64,000 nucleotides of DNA from Ramazzottius varieornatus (Eukaryota; Tardigrada; Eutardigrada; Parachela; Ramazzottiidae). The notes beneath the pieces were generated by a model. That model worked only from the letters and a program-made list of their open reading frames with translations, did no database searches and was not told the DNA's origin. Shown here one piece after another: positions 25,141 to 36,218 of the stretch. Both the position numbers and the translations under genes were made by a program. The stretch lies in assembly GCA_001949185.1 (NCBI GenBank), contig BDGG01000006.1:168827-232826 (forward strand). The letters are read 5' to 3'. Every line of letters begins with the position of its first letter. The stretch's first letter is position 1.

Positions 25141-28100
25141 TCAAGATGGGCGATTGGGAGGTGTGGATATGGCGCTCTCCCGCCCTGCCGTACTGGCCGC
25201 CGCAATGTAGGAGAAAAGGCACAAAACCGAATAGCAGATCTGATCCGACTGTAAAGTCAAAGAGGAAGATCAGTGTAACCTTGTAAGTTTTGCTGCCATC
25301 GAGACGTTGTCCTGCTACACTTTCTTACGCTTACCATAGGAGACTTATATTTGCGTTGTGTCACTTGTTGCGTATCAGGGTCTGCAATGACGACACAGTC
25401 GGTCAAAGGCTGCAAGTACTACCTTGCAGCTGATACGGGCGCTTACTGTATTCTTCCAGGACAAAGATGCCGCCTTTCTGTGTGAAGCATTTGCGAATAT
25501 GGCTTAATTGCATGAAATACTGCAAGTGGAAGATTGAGCGGTAAGAGACGGCATGTTAAGCCTGACAATGGCAGAAGTTTGGGATGTTGTACCTTGCTGT
25601 TGGCGAAGAGGAGACCTACACCGTCCATGGTTACTTGCAGTAGGCCGCCTTCGCCTGTCCGCATATCCTGAATGGGGAAGTCTCCTCCCAGATCAGCCCC
25701 CGGCATGGGCTGTTTGCCCCGAGAGGCCGCCCTTTCCATCGATTCTTTGATACAGTGGTACAGTTCCTTACTCTGCCGCAGATGCATGACGTTGTCAGTA
25801 TCAGAGATCAAAGGCAGAGGAAAAGGAAGCCATACCTTCTTGCAGTAGTACTGGTTGAGTTTGGTAGGGGCCGTTATAGGCACCAGACCATTGCTGGGCC
25901 CACTGGCTGCACTGTCCTCCAGCTCCGTCTTGTCCTGTCGATGCCACAGACACAAGACCTTGGTCTTGGGCGAGAAGGTCATGTTGATGAGGTTGTCGTA
26001 GTAGATGCGATCGGCGGCCAGCCCGTCGATACTACGTACCACCAGCCCGTCATCGCGCACCTCCATAAAGGCGATATCCCCCGAACTATCCGTCCCCATC
26101 TGCACCGTGAAGGTTTGCTTCTGCCTTTGCCGACTGATGGGCGGCTTCAGGTCAATCTCGTTGCCATTCTATAAGACAGAGCAGAGCCTCTTTCTCATCA
26201 AAGGCCGTCTGCCATCTATCATCGTACTGGCAGTTGCACTTACCAGCATGTCCAACTGTTCCAGCAACTTGTGGATTTCCGAACTGTAGGCCATGCCTAA
26301 ATGACTCTTGCCCAGCAATCGCCGCACCGTCTTCCTCAAGTCGACCTTTCGTACCTATATCGATCCTAAACAAGGTGAAGAGCGCTTGCTGATGGATATA
26401 GGCAGTTAGTGCTACAAACCTGCATGGAGACCATGTATGCCACCAGGTTGTGCAGCATGGTGGCCAGTAGGCGGTCTTCGTCGTGCTCCATCCGCTTCTT
26501 GTCCGTTTCCGCTAGACTTTTGTACCTGCGGCACAACAAGGAACTTTGCCTTGCTCTCAGCTGCAGAAAGGGGCAGCTCATATTAATTACCGCTCGAGCA
26601 ATTCTGATGGACCTTGGTCCATGCCGATCAAGTCTCGTTCCAGGGCCACGGCGTCAATGAAGGCATCATCCCAAAACTGCATCTGGTCAAAGACTTTACC
26701 CCTGGACTTGCCTGTAGCGGATACAAGCAAGCTTTAGTACTTATCCCTATCGCTGTATCAGTGGTAGGCAGGTAGGCAGGCAAACGTAGGTGTCGTACCG
26801 AGGAGAGATTCGAACAAGTAGACGCGATGGACCTCTTCGGTGGTTGTGCTGGCGCCACCTGGCGTGGCTCCTCCCATGGAACTAGCCGCAAAGAGCTGCC
26901 CATTACGGTAACGGTACTCTGAACTGATGCTGCTTTTCCGGCTATACGATTCCCCACCTCCATGACTGGCCTGAGGTCAAAACAATTGGGAAATGACACG
27001 TCAAATAAGCCTGGAATGAGGATAGGACGCGAAACAAGTCCATGCAGGTAAGTAGAGGACTGGCTGACAGTTGGCTTGATTGAACTTACGGTGTCGTGTT
27101 CACTGATTGGTCCATGAGTGCTGAGATTGGTGGTGGTATTGAAAGACGTGATGGACTGATGGCTAATCAGCTTGCGGCGAGGACGGGCGGAGCCCGAGTT
27201 GGATCCATCATCGGTGCTGCGGCTGCTGCGACGACTGCTACTGGGAGAGGCAAAGGGCGACCTCTGTTGGAACAACCACAACACCATGCACTGTCTTGCT
27301 CATAGATGTATTAGTCGACGCCCAGAAGACAAGGTCATCATGTGCAAATAACCAACCTCTGCAGGGTCCAGGAAGTGTGAGCGCATTTCATCGGCCTGCT
27401 GGTGGCCTTCCGCTGTCAACTTGCGGTTGACATCACTCAAGACTGTAGCGCTGTGAGCAGCGTCCGACTGGCTACTTCTTCGTGATGCCGAGGGAGAATC
27501 TAGCAAGAAAGAGGGCCATTAAAAAAGAGCTGTGCCCATATCGGATCGTTAGTGCCCCTACCTGGTCCCTCGGTGTCTGGAGAGGATGGAGAAGAAGTGG
27601 GCGGCGACCTGTCGTCGTCCGGTGTGGGTAACGTCACCGAAGGTTCCGGCCGGAGCGGCACCATCTGCGGCGGCTGTTCCGACATGTCCAGCGTCGGTTC
27701 GCTAATGAGGATGGAGGTGGCATTGTTGGATGCCAGTGTCCGGACATTGTTCATGACGGAACGGAAGCCCGAGGCCAGTTGGTCCGAGCTGATGGCCAAA
27801 CTGTCCGATGGCTTCATGTTGCGACCATTCTCCGAAGCTACACTGGGTGTCGTCGACTGCCAACCATGCCGTGACTGTTACAAGTGCTTATTGATTGAAC
27901 GATTGATGGGTTGACCTACTCGTGGCTGGAACATGTTCATGAAGCCACTGGCGGCGCTGTGTGTCCTTTGGGCCTTCATATCGGTGTAGTGGGTGTAGGC
28001 CACTTCCAGAATGTGAAAGGTGCTGCCCATACCACCCAGTCCCCAGCTTTGGAAGGACTTGTCCAGGCCAGCCACGCACAGCTGCAGCAGCTTACAGTAG

Positions 28101-31100
28101 CCTTTCCACTGTTCATTGCCAATCATCTGTCCCAAGCAGAAACACGGCCCCTCAATCAAATATGCAGCTCAAAACAAAAACGCAGGGCTTGGGCTTACCA
28201 CGTCTGAAAGGTAATGGTCATCGCTCAGCTGTTTGCCAATGTTAAAGTTCAGCCGCGCAATGAGGAAGTTGCGGTAGTTCTCATCCTCTAGTAGCTTCTT
28301 TAAGCGCTTCATCTTCAGCCAGCTGATACTGTCGCCGGCCATGACACAGTCAATCATCTCTTTGACAAAGTGCTGGTTCTCCAAGTTCAAGCCCGCGGCT
28401 ATGGAGTGGTGGCCGCTTCCTCGCTTACTGCTTAATCCTCCCTCGCCACTTCGCTGCTCAAAGGCCGAGCGGAAGTTGGCGCGACTTTCCGGCGGCGACT
28501 GTGTGCTATCGTGCCTAATGAGGCTATTACGTTCATTAGGGTTCCTCCGACCTGCAAGACAGACATACCATATAGCCAATGAAGAAAGAAAGGAGGGACA
28601 GCCGAGAGAGAAGGGGGACTGTCAGTAGACTGACCGGAGGGGAAGGGACCGAAAGGCTGTGGTCGCGCTGTGTCGGCCACCGTCTTCTCCACACTGTTGC
28701 CCACCTTCTTCAGCTTGCTGGTTAGATCGTTGACAAACTTGGCCGACTGGTTGTGGGCATCGGAACCGGTGATGGAAATCTTCAAGGGCAACGTCGACTC
28801 CAGGATGTTGTCCTTGGACTGCTGTTGTAAGCTCTGCAAGCAAAGAAAGGCCATTGGCTGTGGACTGCTGTGGTCAGTGTGTGATAGGTCAAGAGACGCA
28901 CCTTGAAGAGTGAAGTGGCCTTCTGGAAGTTCTGCTTGCTTTTGTCGGCCAGGTCCGTCATGGTGTTTTGCAGCTTGGCCACCTGCTCGGTGGTCTTGTC
29001 GCCCAGTATGTCGCTCAAGGCGTTGGAGCCTTCGCTACCGATGGAGCCAAAGCGAAAGTTGATCAATGATGACTTGGAGGCAGGCGTCTTGGGCGTGGGC
29101 ATTATGGCCACAGCCTGAGCAGAATTTCGACCGCGCTAAACCATGGCACAAAAACAAAAGAGGTGCTTGACATCCATGTGCTGAGATGATGTAAAAGGGG
29201 AGCTAGGTGTACCTCGCTGGTGGAGCCGGTGGAAGTGCTGAGTGCTTCGCCTGTCGACCTGCTGGCTGTATCGTTGTCGGGCGAGGAGCAGCGACTGCTG
29301 GCCCCATCGTCCGAGTCCATATCGCGGTCGGCGATCGACTGTGTGGAACTACTCTGGCTCAAGAGGTGGCCGGGAAGTTGCAACTGGTCCGGTGGTCGCC
29401 ACTGGTACTGCCCTTCCCTCTCCAGATCGGGGCAGACCATGTGGTAGACCAGCCGCTCCGTGTCCCTGGACTCGTCAAAATCGGCCCGCGAATAGTCCAC
29501 GCCGTAGCTGTGCTCCTCCCCCACTTCACCACCGTATTCCCCATCATCGGAATCTTCACCACCTGCAACGCCAGTCTCTCATAACTCAAGTGGGACATGT
29601 AACACTGGCCTCTTGAAGGTATACCGTTGGAGAAGGAGCTGGTAAAGTGTAGCAGATGCTCGTTGGAGAGAGCGTAGGCTACCGCTTCGCCGATGGCCGA
29701 GGCGCTGTCAAAGACTTGATAGTAGACAGGCTGCAGCTGTTCAGCGAACCATTTCAGCTTGTCACCAATGACTTTGGGGTCGCTGATGCCCGTGTTGGCC
29801 CGCAAGAAGGCCACATTGTTGGGACTCAACGACCACTCGGCGAAAAATTCCACCGCCTATAACAGAAAGGAACAGTCGGTTTTTTCTGGCTAAGACTTAG
29901 TATGCTTCACTGTATAGTCTTACTGTAGTAGGGATATGGGCTTACCTGAGTTTTGGCAAAGCGGTCAATGAAATGAGTGCGTGTGGGACGAGAGCGGAGG
30001 AAGCTGTAGACTTGGAAAGCAATGACGGGTCGAGGGTAGAGACGCAAGGTGCGAATGTGCTCGGTGAGGTTGCCCAAGACGCTGGGTGAGTTGAGGAAGC
30101 GGTTGATGGCCATGCGGGTGGCCACGTCCACCGCTGCCGTCTCGCTGCCGTAGCCATAGCCATAGCCGCCCTCTTGCACAGCTGGTACCTTCTGCCCCGG
30201 TTGCCCCTCTTCCAGGTTCAGCCCCGAATCCTGGTCGCTATTCATCACCCGAATGGCCTGCTCAATGTGGCTGCGCAGTGTCGAACCTTCCATTTCCGGT
30301 AAGGGCGGAATGTCCTCCCCACTAGAGGGCCCATACATCTACAATGTTTAAATCGCTGTCTTTACTGCTTCCGTTTTCTCCAGCCTGCTAAATTTGGCTT
30401 TTTTATAGACTAATGTCGTCAGCATGTTATTTCCCATATGCGCTGAGGGAATTAAGTTAGCAATTGCGGGTCCCTGTTGGCTGGCTGGCTGATGTGTAAG
30501 AATAAACGAAGGCTCTGTTGGGCCAGACCAACCTTATTAGCGTCCAAGTCAACCAGCCAGACATCGTCGGGGATAGTCGTGCCACGCAGAATGAGGAAGG
30601 ACTCCGGTATGCCGATAATGTAGGGCGTAGGCGCCAGTAAGAGCTGTCATCAAAACACAACAAACAATATGATGATATGACATAAATCCAATCAATGCCA
30701 TGTCTTTAGAAATCTAATCCGTAGACTAATTGTTGACTGACCTGTTCAGCTCCCGGTAAGCAGGCCGGTAAGAGGGGGATAACGGGGAACATGTATTCCA
30801 GGGGATACAGCATGGCCACGAAGGCCATCACCGTCATGGAGACTGCATTGACATCTTTGGAGCGCAATAATACCTACAACATATATAATATTCATATGCA
30901 ACTAACTGGTCTTGATAGGTCAGGAGGATGGGATCGCACCTTGTTTTCCAGGAGGATGCATGTCAAGACGCGCAAAGCAGTATCGACGCCCAAGAGCTCG
31001 AAGGGCAGATGGAGAGGATAGTCCACTAGAGGGAAACGTGTCCGATCGGGGAAGCCAAAGCGGGCTACCGGGGCACCGTTCAGCGGCAGCAGCTCGACCT

Positions 31101-32321
31101 AATAAGACAAAGACAGCCATCAATTAACCTGACCACCATTTTATAACAGCTGGGCTCCCCAGTGCAACCTCCAGTGATACCTCCACCAACGTCTTGCCAG
31201 GAACCGGCACAGGACAGCACAAGAAACGGAGGATCCACGTCTCCACTTCCCGCACTTCGTTCAGCACTGCCGGGTGAATGTTGTCGATGGCAATTTGACC
31301 AGCCAAAAGCTCCCATATTTGACCGCTATAAATGAAGGAAGGGCCATAAGTCAACAAATGTTATAGTTGGCAGTCAGGGCCATCGAAGGTGATGCCGTCA
31401 CCGACTGACCGATATCCCAGGGATGAAGCCCGAAGATCACAAGAGTCAATGAGGGTGTAGAGGATGTTGAGGCAGTCGCGGAAGGTGGAGAGGAATGGAT
31501 GATGGGTCAGAATGCAGATGGAAGTTAGGGTGAAACGCGAACTATCAGCGCCGATGCTGTTCTCCCGTCTGTCAAGTACGAAACGATGGCCAGTCTGACA
31601 ATACTTCCGCTTATGAAGGGATTTGTAGTACCTTCTGGCTGTCGGACGACGCGCTGGTCGGAAGAAATTAAAGCATATGCCATGACGGATCTTGGCAGAG
31701 TCTTTGTCGGTCAGGGAGAAAGTAAAGGAAGATGTCCGGCGGATATCGCTCGACGTCTTTGGCCGAAAGGTAAAGTTACCCTCCGGCTGACAAAAGTATG
31801 CAATCTCGAAGGGCAAAGGAAAATCCTTGTGGTCATCCACCGGGTACCTGCAACAAGATGACCGCTGGCTAATGAACGGCCAATTGTTTCATAGAGCAAA
31901 ATACACAATCGAACGTCAAAAAAGTGCAAAACTGTCCATTGATTCTCCAATCTCCATTCGATATCTCGATTGGATGAAATACAACGGAGGCTCACACAAT
32001 CAACAATCAATGACTGATGCGCTCTTGACTCCTTACTTTACACCCGACAAGGATGTACAGTAAATTGTACAGAGGTACCAATCAAGTAGGAGGTGCGATG
32101 GAAGGAAGTCCGGCTATTGTCAGAATTGACTTTGACAAGGCACTCTGGACCAGAGTTCTTCTCCCGCGTGGAACCCGTGGAAGTCACGCAAAGAGTACGA
32201 GGACATACCTGCGAAGCATCTGCGGCCTGCTAATGTTCTGGCTAGCGTATGGTTTCCGGTTACCAGCAATAACCACATAGTCCACTAGCCGAGGACACAG
32301 GTTCTTCTTGGACAAATCCAT
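25141..32321 (-). CDS. MADD: MADD-type Rab3 guanine-nucleotide exchange factor (DENN domain)
   Basis: Homologue of MADD/DENN and nematode AEX-3, exchange factors for Rab3/Rab27 in vesicle release. Start ATG at 32321 ([20 protein letters not shown]); exon 1 is 32321-32209. The tripartite DENN module follows: uDENN ([29 protein letters not shown]), cDENN with [58 protein letters not shown] and DDVWLVDLD, and dDENN with [14 protein letters not shown] Ser-rich acidic middle follows. The C-terminal part has [40 protein letters not shown] and [20 protein letters not shown]. The last two exons are 25381-25335 and 25248-25141, giving RKYKSPM and [17 protein letters not shown] as in MADD. About twenty exons, most introns under 150 bp. 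Not every internal junction was fixed. Confidence 0.93.
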
Positions 32322-33304
32322 TTATAACAATTCGGCAGCTCCGCTGGGCAATGATCAGTCCAAAGGACAATACACTATTTCCCCATCACACAAGGTGGCA
32401 TGCGACCATTCTTCCAGTCTGGCGCTGGATGACAGCAAAGATGGGTCTCCATCAGTTCGTGATAATTGGGTGGACTGATATCCAAGGATGGGAAGCGCGT
32501 GAGGTTTCTGACAAGATCAGAGGATTTACAATATGATTAATCCCTTGTAGTATATATGTGGAAAGGAGTGGAAGATAAAATTATGCAAGACGAGGCGCTA
32601 GGCGCAATGACGATGTACTTGAAGTCGTTTGCCTGCCTGTCGAGTCCGACCTCCGACGATGGCGATCGTCCTGAAAAGTGCTATTACTGCGCCTTGGCAG
32701 CTTTACATGACATCATCACCGCATCTCCTGCTACGTCAACAGACTTGCTGGCATTGTAGGCTATGAAGGCTTGAGCGAGTTGTCCTGTCAGAAAGGGAGA
32801 AGGGATGAGGGATGGAGGGCCTTCAACAAGCTGCGATTGCCACCATGCAGACGCCCTGATGCAATATGCCTCGCGCCATCCACTTTGATCGCTGTAATTT
32901 TTATCGATCAATGCTATGCATCCTCCCCTCTCTCCTCCATCACTCCCTCCCTCCCTTCCTGCACTCTTCCTGCCAAGTACGTCGGTCCACTTTGCTTGCT
33001 GCCTACGTGGTCGGTGCCCTCCTTGGCCACCGCCGCAGGCGTTTCCATCCTAATCCTATGTACCTTTCATCGGTTGATTCGTCAGGCTTTAATTTACCTA
33101 AGGACTTTGCATTTGAGGGCTGCAAAGGGTTCTACGGGAAAAAGACACTGTAGCTATATTAAAAACTTGTCGGCTTTTACAAGTTCAGGCCGGCGTATTC
33201 TTCGTCGAAAGTCTTCAAAGGCACGTCATGACACTGCATAACAGCATTGGAATGGTGCTGGTCATTCATCGAGCAGGGAATATCGAGGACCTTATTGTCT
33301 ACAT
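32322..33304. other. Stretch upstream of MADD, no supported gene
   Basis: Should contain the MADD promoter and 5' untranslated region. Short plus-strand open frames (for example 32556-32759) have no recognisable features. Confidence 0.45.
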
Positions 33305-33788
33305 TCATCCGCCACATTGCTTTGTGACTTCACGACGACCGTTGATAAAGAATTTGGCTCCGCAACTTCCGCAGTAGTCGTTCTGGCAACAGGCTTTGGG
33401 GAATCTCGGGCAGTTTTGAACGTCGCAGGGTTCCGCAAAGCACTGAACTTCGGCCACTCCTTGGGGACATTCAACCGGAGCAACTGGTGGTCCAGCTGCA
33501 GACATCATGGCGTACGGTGACTCGCTCATTCCACATTTTTCTGCAACATGAAACAAATAATTCGTAACTCATGGGTAATTTCGGAGACTTACATCGAAGT
33601 AGGCATACAATGGAGTCTGGGCAAAGNNNNNNNNNNNNNNNNNNNNNNNNNNNNNNNNNNNNNNNNNNNNNNNNNNCCCACAGCCCCAATATCTTAGATA
33701 TCCTCGTACCGTTTGCGCTTGAACATCCCACGATGACGAACAACACAATGCAAACGGCAAAATAGTAGTCCATCTTGACAAGCGTCAT
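33305..33788 (-). CDS. Small secreted cysteine-rich protein
   Basis: Begins with a hydrophobic signal peptide (MDYYFAVCIVLFVIVGCSSA, ATG at 33773, with an alternative ATG at 33788). The last exon (about 33540 to 33305) encodes a cysteine-rich domain: ECPQGVAEVQCFAEPCDVQN, then CPRFPKACCQNDYCGSCGAKFF and a final KQCGG. This spacing (C-P-x-G...C...PC-x-V..C-P...C....CG-x-C-x-A-x-F) recurs in secreted metazoan proteins. I know no assigned function for it. The middle exon is not settled, because a 50-N gap (33627-33676) sits in or beside it and the frame across the GTAAGT donor at about 33591 would give a stop. A frameshifted relative lies at 43567-43904. Confidence 0.55.
33627..33676. other. Assembly gap (50 N)
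   Basis: Fifty consecutive N bases inside the cysteine-rich gene. Fixed-length gaps are often placeholders, so the true distance is unknown. Confidence 0.98.
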
Positions 33789-33797
33789 CGACCACAC

Positions 33798-34858
33798 GGG
33801 TTCCTCGCAGAGCTTTCAAAATATTCCAATCTCTAAGTTTTCAGTAAGTAAACCTCACAGATAGATAGGTATGGATGTATCTATTCCTTTTATACGGCAT
33901 ATTTTAGGTGCACCACGTGGCTAACTTCCTGGTCCTTGCTGCTCACTTGTCCTGAAGTGTTTTCAACCTTGAGCCCTGGCAGCTGACGCACTTACGACAG
34001 ACTTTCCCGAAACATTTCTGAGTCTGCACCTTTTTCCTACAACTTTGAATCATCCTTTGCTTACTCGCCGCAAATCTGTGAAAACCTTTCCTTTGATGTT
34101 GTTTGTAGGAGGGTTCCGACTTTGTACTGTGGTAGTACGGTGTACCGGTTCCCGGTATTCGTGAGGAACTGATGGGTCGTCCTTGGCTGTCTTTGCCCGA
34201 TCCGACTGGTAGAAAGCATCAAGGGAATTTACAGAGCCCGCTGAAACGTCTAGCCAAGTTACAGGGCCATAACCCATGGATTGACCATGTCCGGCACGAG
34301 GCACAAGCTATTTTGACATCGCTAGACTCATTTTCGAACGAGCGTGTTTCCAGCTCGTTGTTTTGCATAATAATTCTTGGACAAGCAATGGAAGAGCGGC
34401 TGTAGTGAAACGAAACACCTTTTACCCTTCTCAAGTGAACAGGGTTCGCTGATTCAGCAGAATGAGCATTGTGGCGAGCCGTGGGGCGCTCGCCCAGAAT
34501 ATTCCGAATTTTCTCGTTATTTTTACTACAAAAAGATCATTTTTCTCGCCATTCTTCCCATTCTTTCTTCGCGACGCAAACTTCTGACTCTTGCGGCCTT
34601 CAACGGTCCTACTTCTGGGAAGCAGTGTAGTCTTCCTTCTGTCGTGAAGACATACGGCTCCAGAAGCGATTTCGGGACAGAAGTGACATTCCATCAGCGG
34701 ACGGTGACGGAGCAGTGCAGCAACGGAAGCATCGTCATCTTTAGCTTGCTGCGGATCGTCACCTTGGCATCGTCTGAAGGTGGGCATTGGAGGACCCATC
34801 TCTGGCAGCTTTTGAGCTTTCACGTACTCCAGACGTGTCCCTGTGGGGCTAAAGAAGG
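33798..34858. other. Intergenic stretch between divergent genes
   Basis: Lies between the 5' ends of the cysteine-rich gene (-) and UBE2N (+), so both promoters should be here. No coding sequence is supported. Confidence 0.5.
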
Positions 34859-35765
34859 ATGGACGGAGCAGGCGCTGGTTTGTCGAAACGGATCATCAAG
34901 GCAGGTCATGGCCCATCAGCGTTTTGCCTTCCGTGTTCGAATCTCTTTCTTAGCTGATGGTTGGGTGACTTTTCTTCCTTCAGGAAACCCAGAGACTTTT
35001 GCAAGAGCCCGTGGTGGGGATCGATGCCATTCCCGACGAGCACAACGCGCGGTACTTTCACGTCGCCGTTGCTGGACCAGAAGGCGTAAGTTGTCAGCTG
35101 GTTATTCTGTATAACCCGTGACGTCACCTGTCCCTCTCAAACTCTATCACATGTCTTGCCTATCGTGGTGCGCGTGTTACGTCATGCGCGATTTCAATAT
35201 GGAACTGCTGACGTAAACCCCCACGATAAATCCATAACGATAGATTTTGGAAAATCATCCAACACTGTAATACTTTGATACTAATCAGCTTTCCTCTTTG
35301 ACAGTCGCCGTTCGAAGGCGGAGTTTTTAAGCTGGAATTGTTCCTGCCGGAAGAGTACCCGATGTCGGCTCCCAAAGTTCGCTTTATGACAAAGATTTAC
35401 CACCCGAACATTGACAGACTAGGCAGAATTTGTCTGGATATCCTCAAAGGTTTGTCTACAGGCGTATGACGAACTGAGTGTATGTTGGTCTGTCCGCTGT
35501 CCATTACGCTGGTTGTGGGCTTGTTACAGATAAATGGAGTCCGGCCTTGCAGATTCGTACAGTTCTGCTATCTATCCAGGCGCTGTTGAGCGCACCCAAC
35601 CCCGACGATCCTCTAGATAATCAAGTGGCCGAACAATGGAAGGTGAACGAGGCGCTGGCTGTCAGCACGGGTAGGTCTAGCCTCATCTGTCGCAGCTGTA
35701 GGTCTCTCACCCTTCAGCTTGTGGTTGTAGCTCGCGAATGGACCAAGCAGTATGCTAAGCAGTGA
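34859..35765 (+). CDS. UBE2N: Ubiquitin-conjugating enzyme E2 N (Ubc13)
   Basis: E2 enzyme that, with a UEV partner, builds K63-linked ubiquitin chains in DNA-damage tolerance and immune or stress signalling. Exons 34859-34900, 34984-35085, 35305-35449, 35530-35670 and 35731-35765 give 154 residues (152 in human). Diagnostic stretches: [70 protein letters not shown] with the catalytic Cys at about residue 91, [20 protein letters not shown] and [18 protein letters not shown]. Intron 1 appears to use a GC donor (AAG|GCAGGT at 34901), since no GT in phase is available. Confidence 0.96.
34901..34983 (+). other. Probable GC-AG intron in UBE2N
   Basis: The frame requires joining ...RIIK at 34900 to ETQRLL at 34984. 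The bases after 34900 are GCAGGT and the intron ends TTCAG. A GT exists 4 bases further on but would shift the frame. Confidence 0.65.
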
Positions 35766-36218
35766 GAAAGAAGCCAGCCCAACTTGTCCACGCTGGGCAG
35801 CAAAGAGTCAATACTACACTTTCCTGGTCGTCTTTGGATGTACAATTCATTTTTCATTTTCTTCTTGATGGAAACGTATTACGCGTATACTATCAAATAT
35901 AGGAGACATCAGGTTCCCTCCATGGTGGCTTTCTGCAAGTTCAAGTTGGAATCATCAGAGTGAAACGGTTCTGCAGGACTTGTTCCCTTCTGGCAATGTC
36001 TTATCAGTCTAGCTGGCGCGGCTTCATGTCTTGAAACAAAGTTTTTTTATCCCTACTTGATCCAATGAAAAATCAATCTTAACAGAAGAAATGCTCTTAA
36101 AAAAACGTGTGGAAGAGAATGTCCTTCAAAAGGAGCAGTGGTACAAGTGCAAAACAACACGGTTAAAACTGTAACAATACAAAACAGATTCGATACAGAT
36201 AAAAAGACAAGGGAAAAT
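35766..36218. other. Convergent intergenic stretch, UBE2N / PBRM1 3' ends
   Basis: Contains the 3' untranslated regions of both genes. No gene is seen. Confidence 0.55.

Noticed and set aside
34377-35114. Plus-strand open frame of 245 codons
   Set aside because: It overlaps UBE2N exons 1 and 2 in a different frame. The conserved Ubc13 frame explains the sequence, so this is a shadow.
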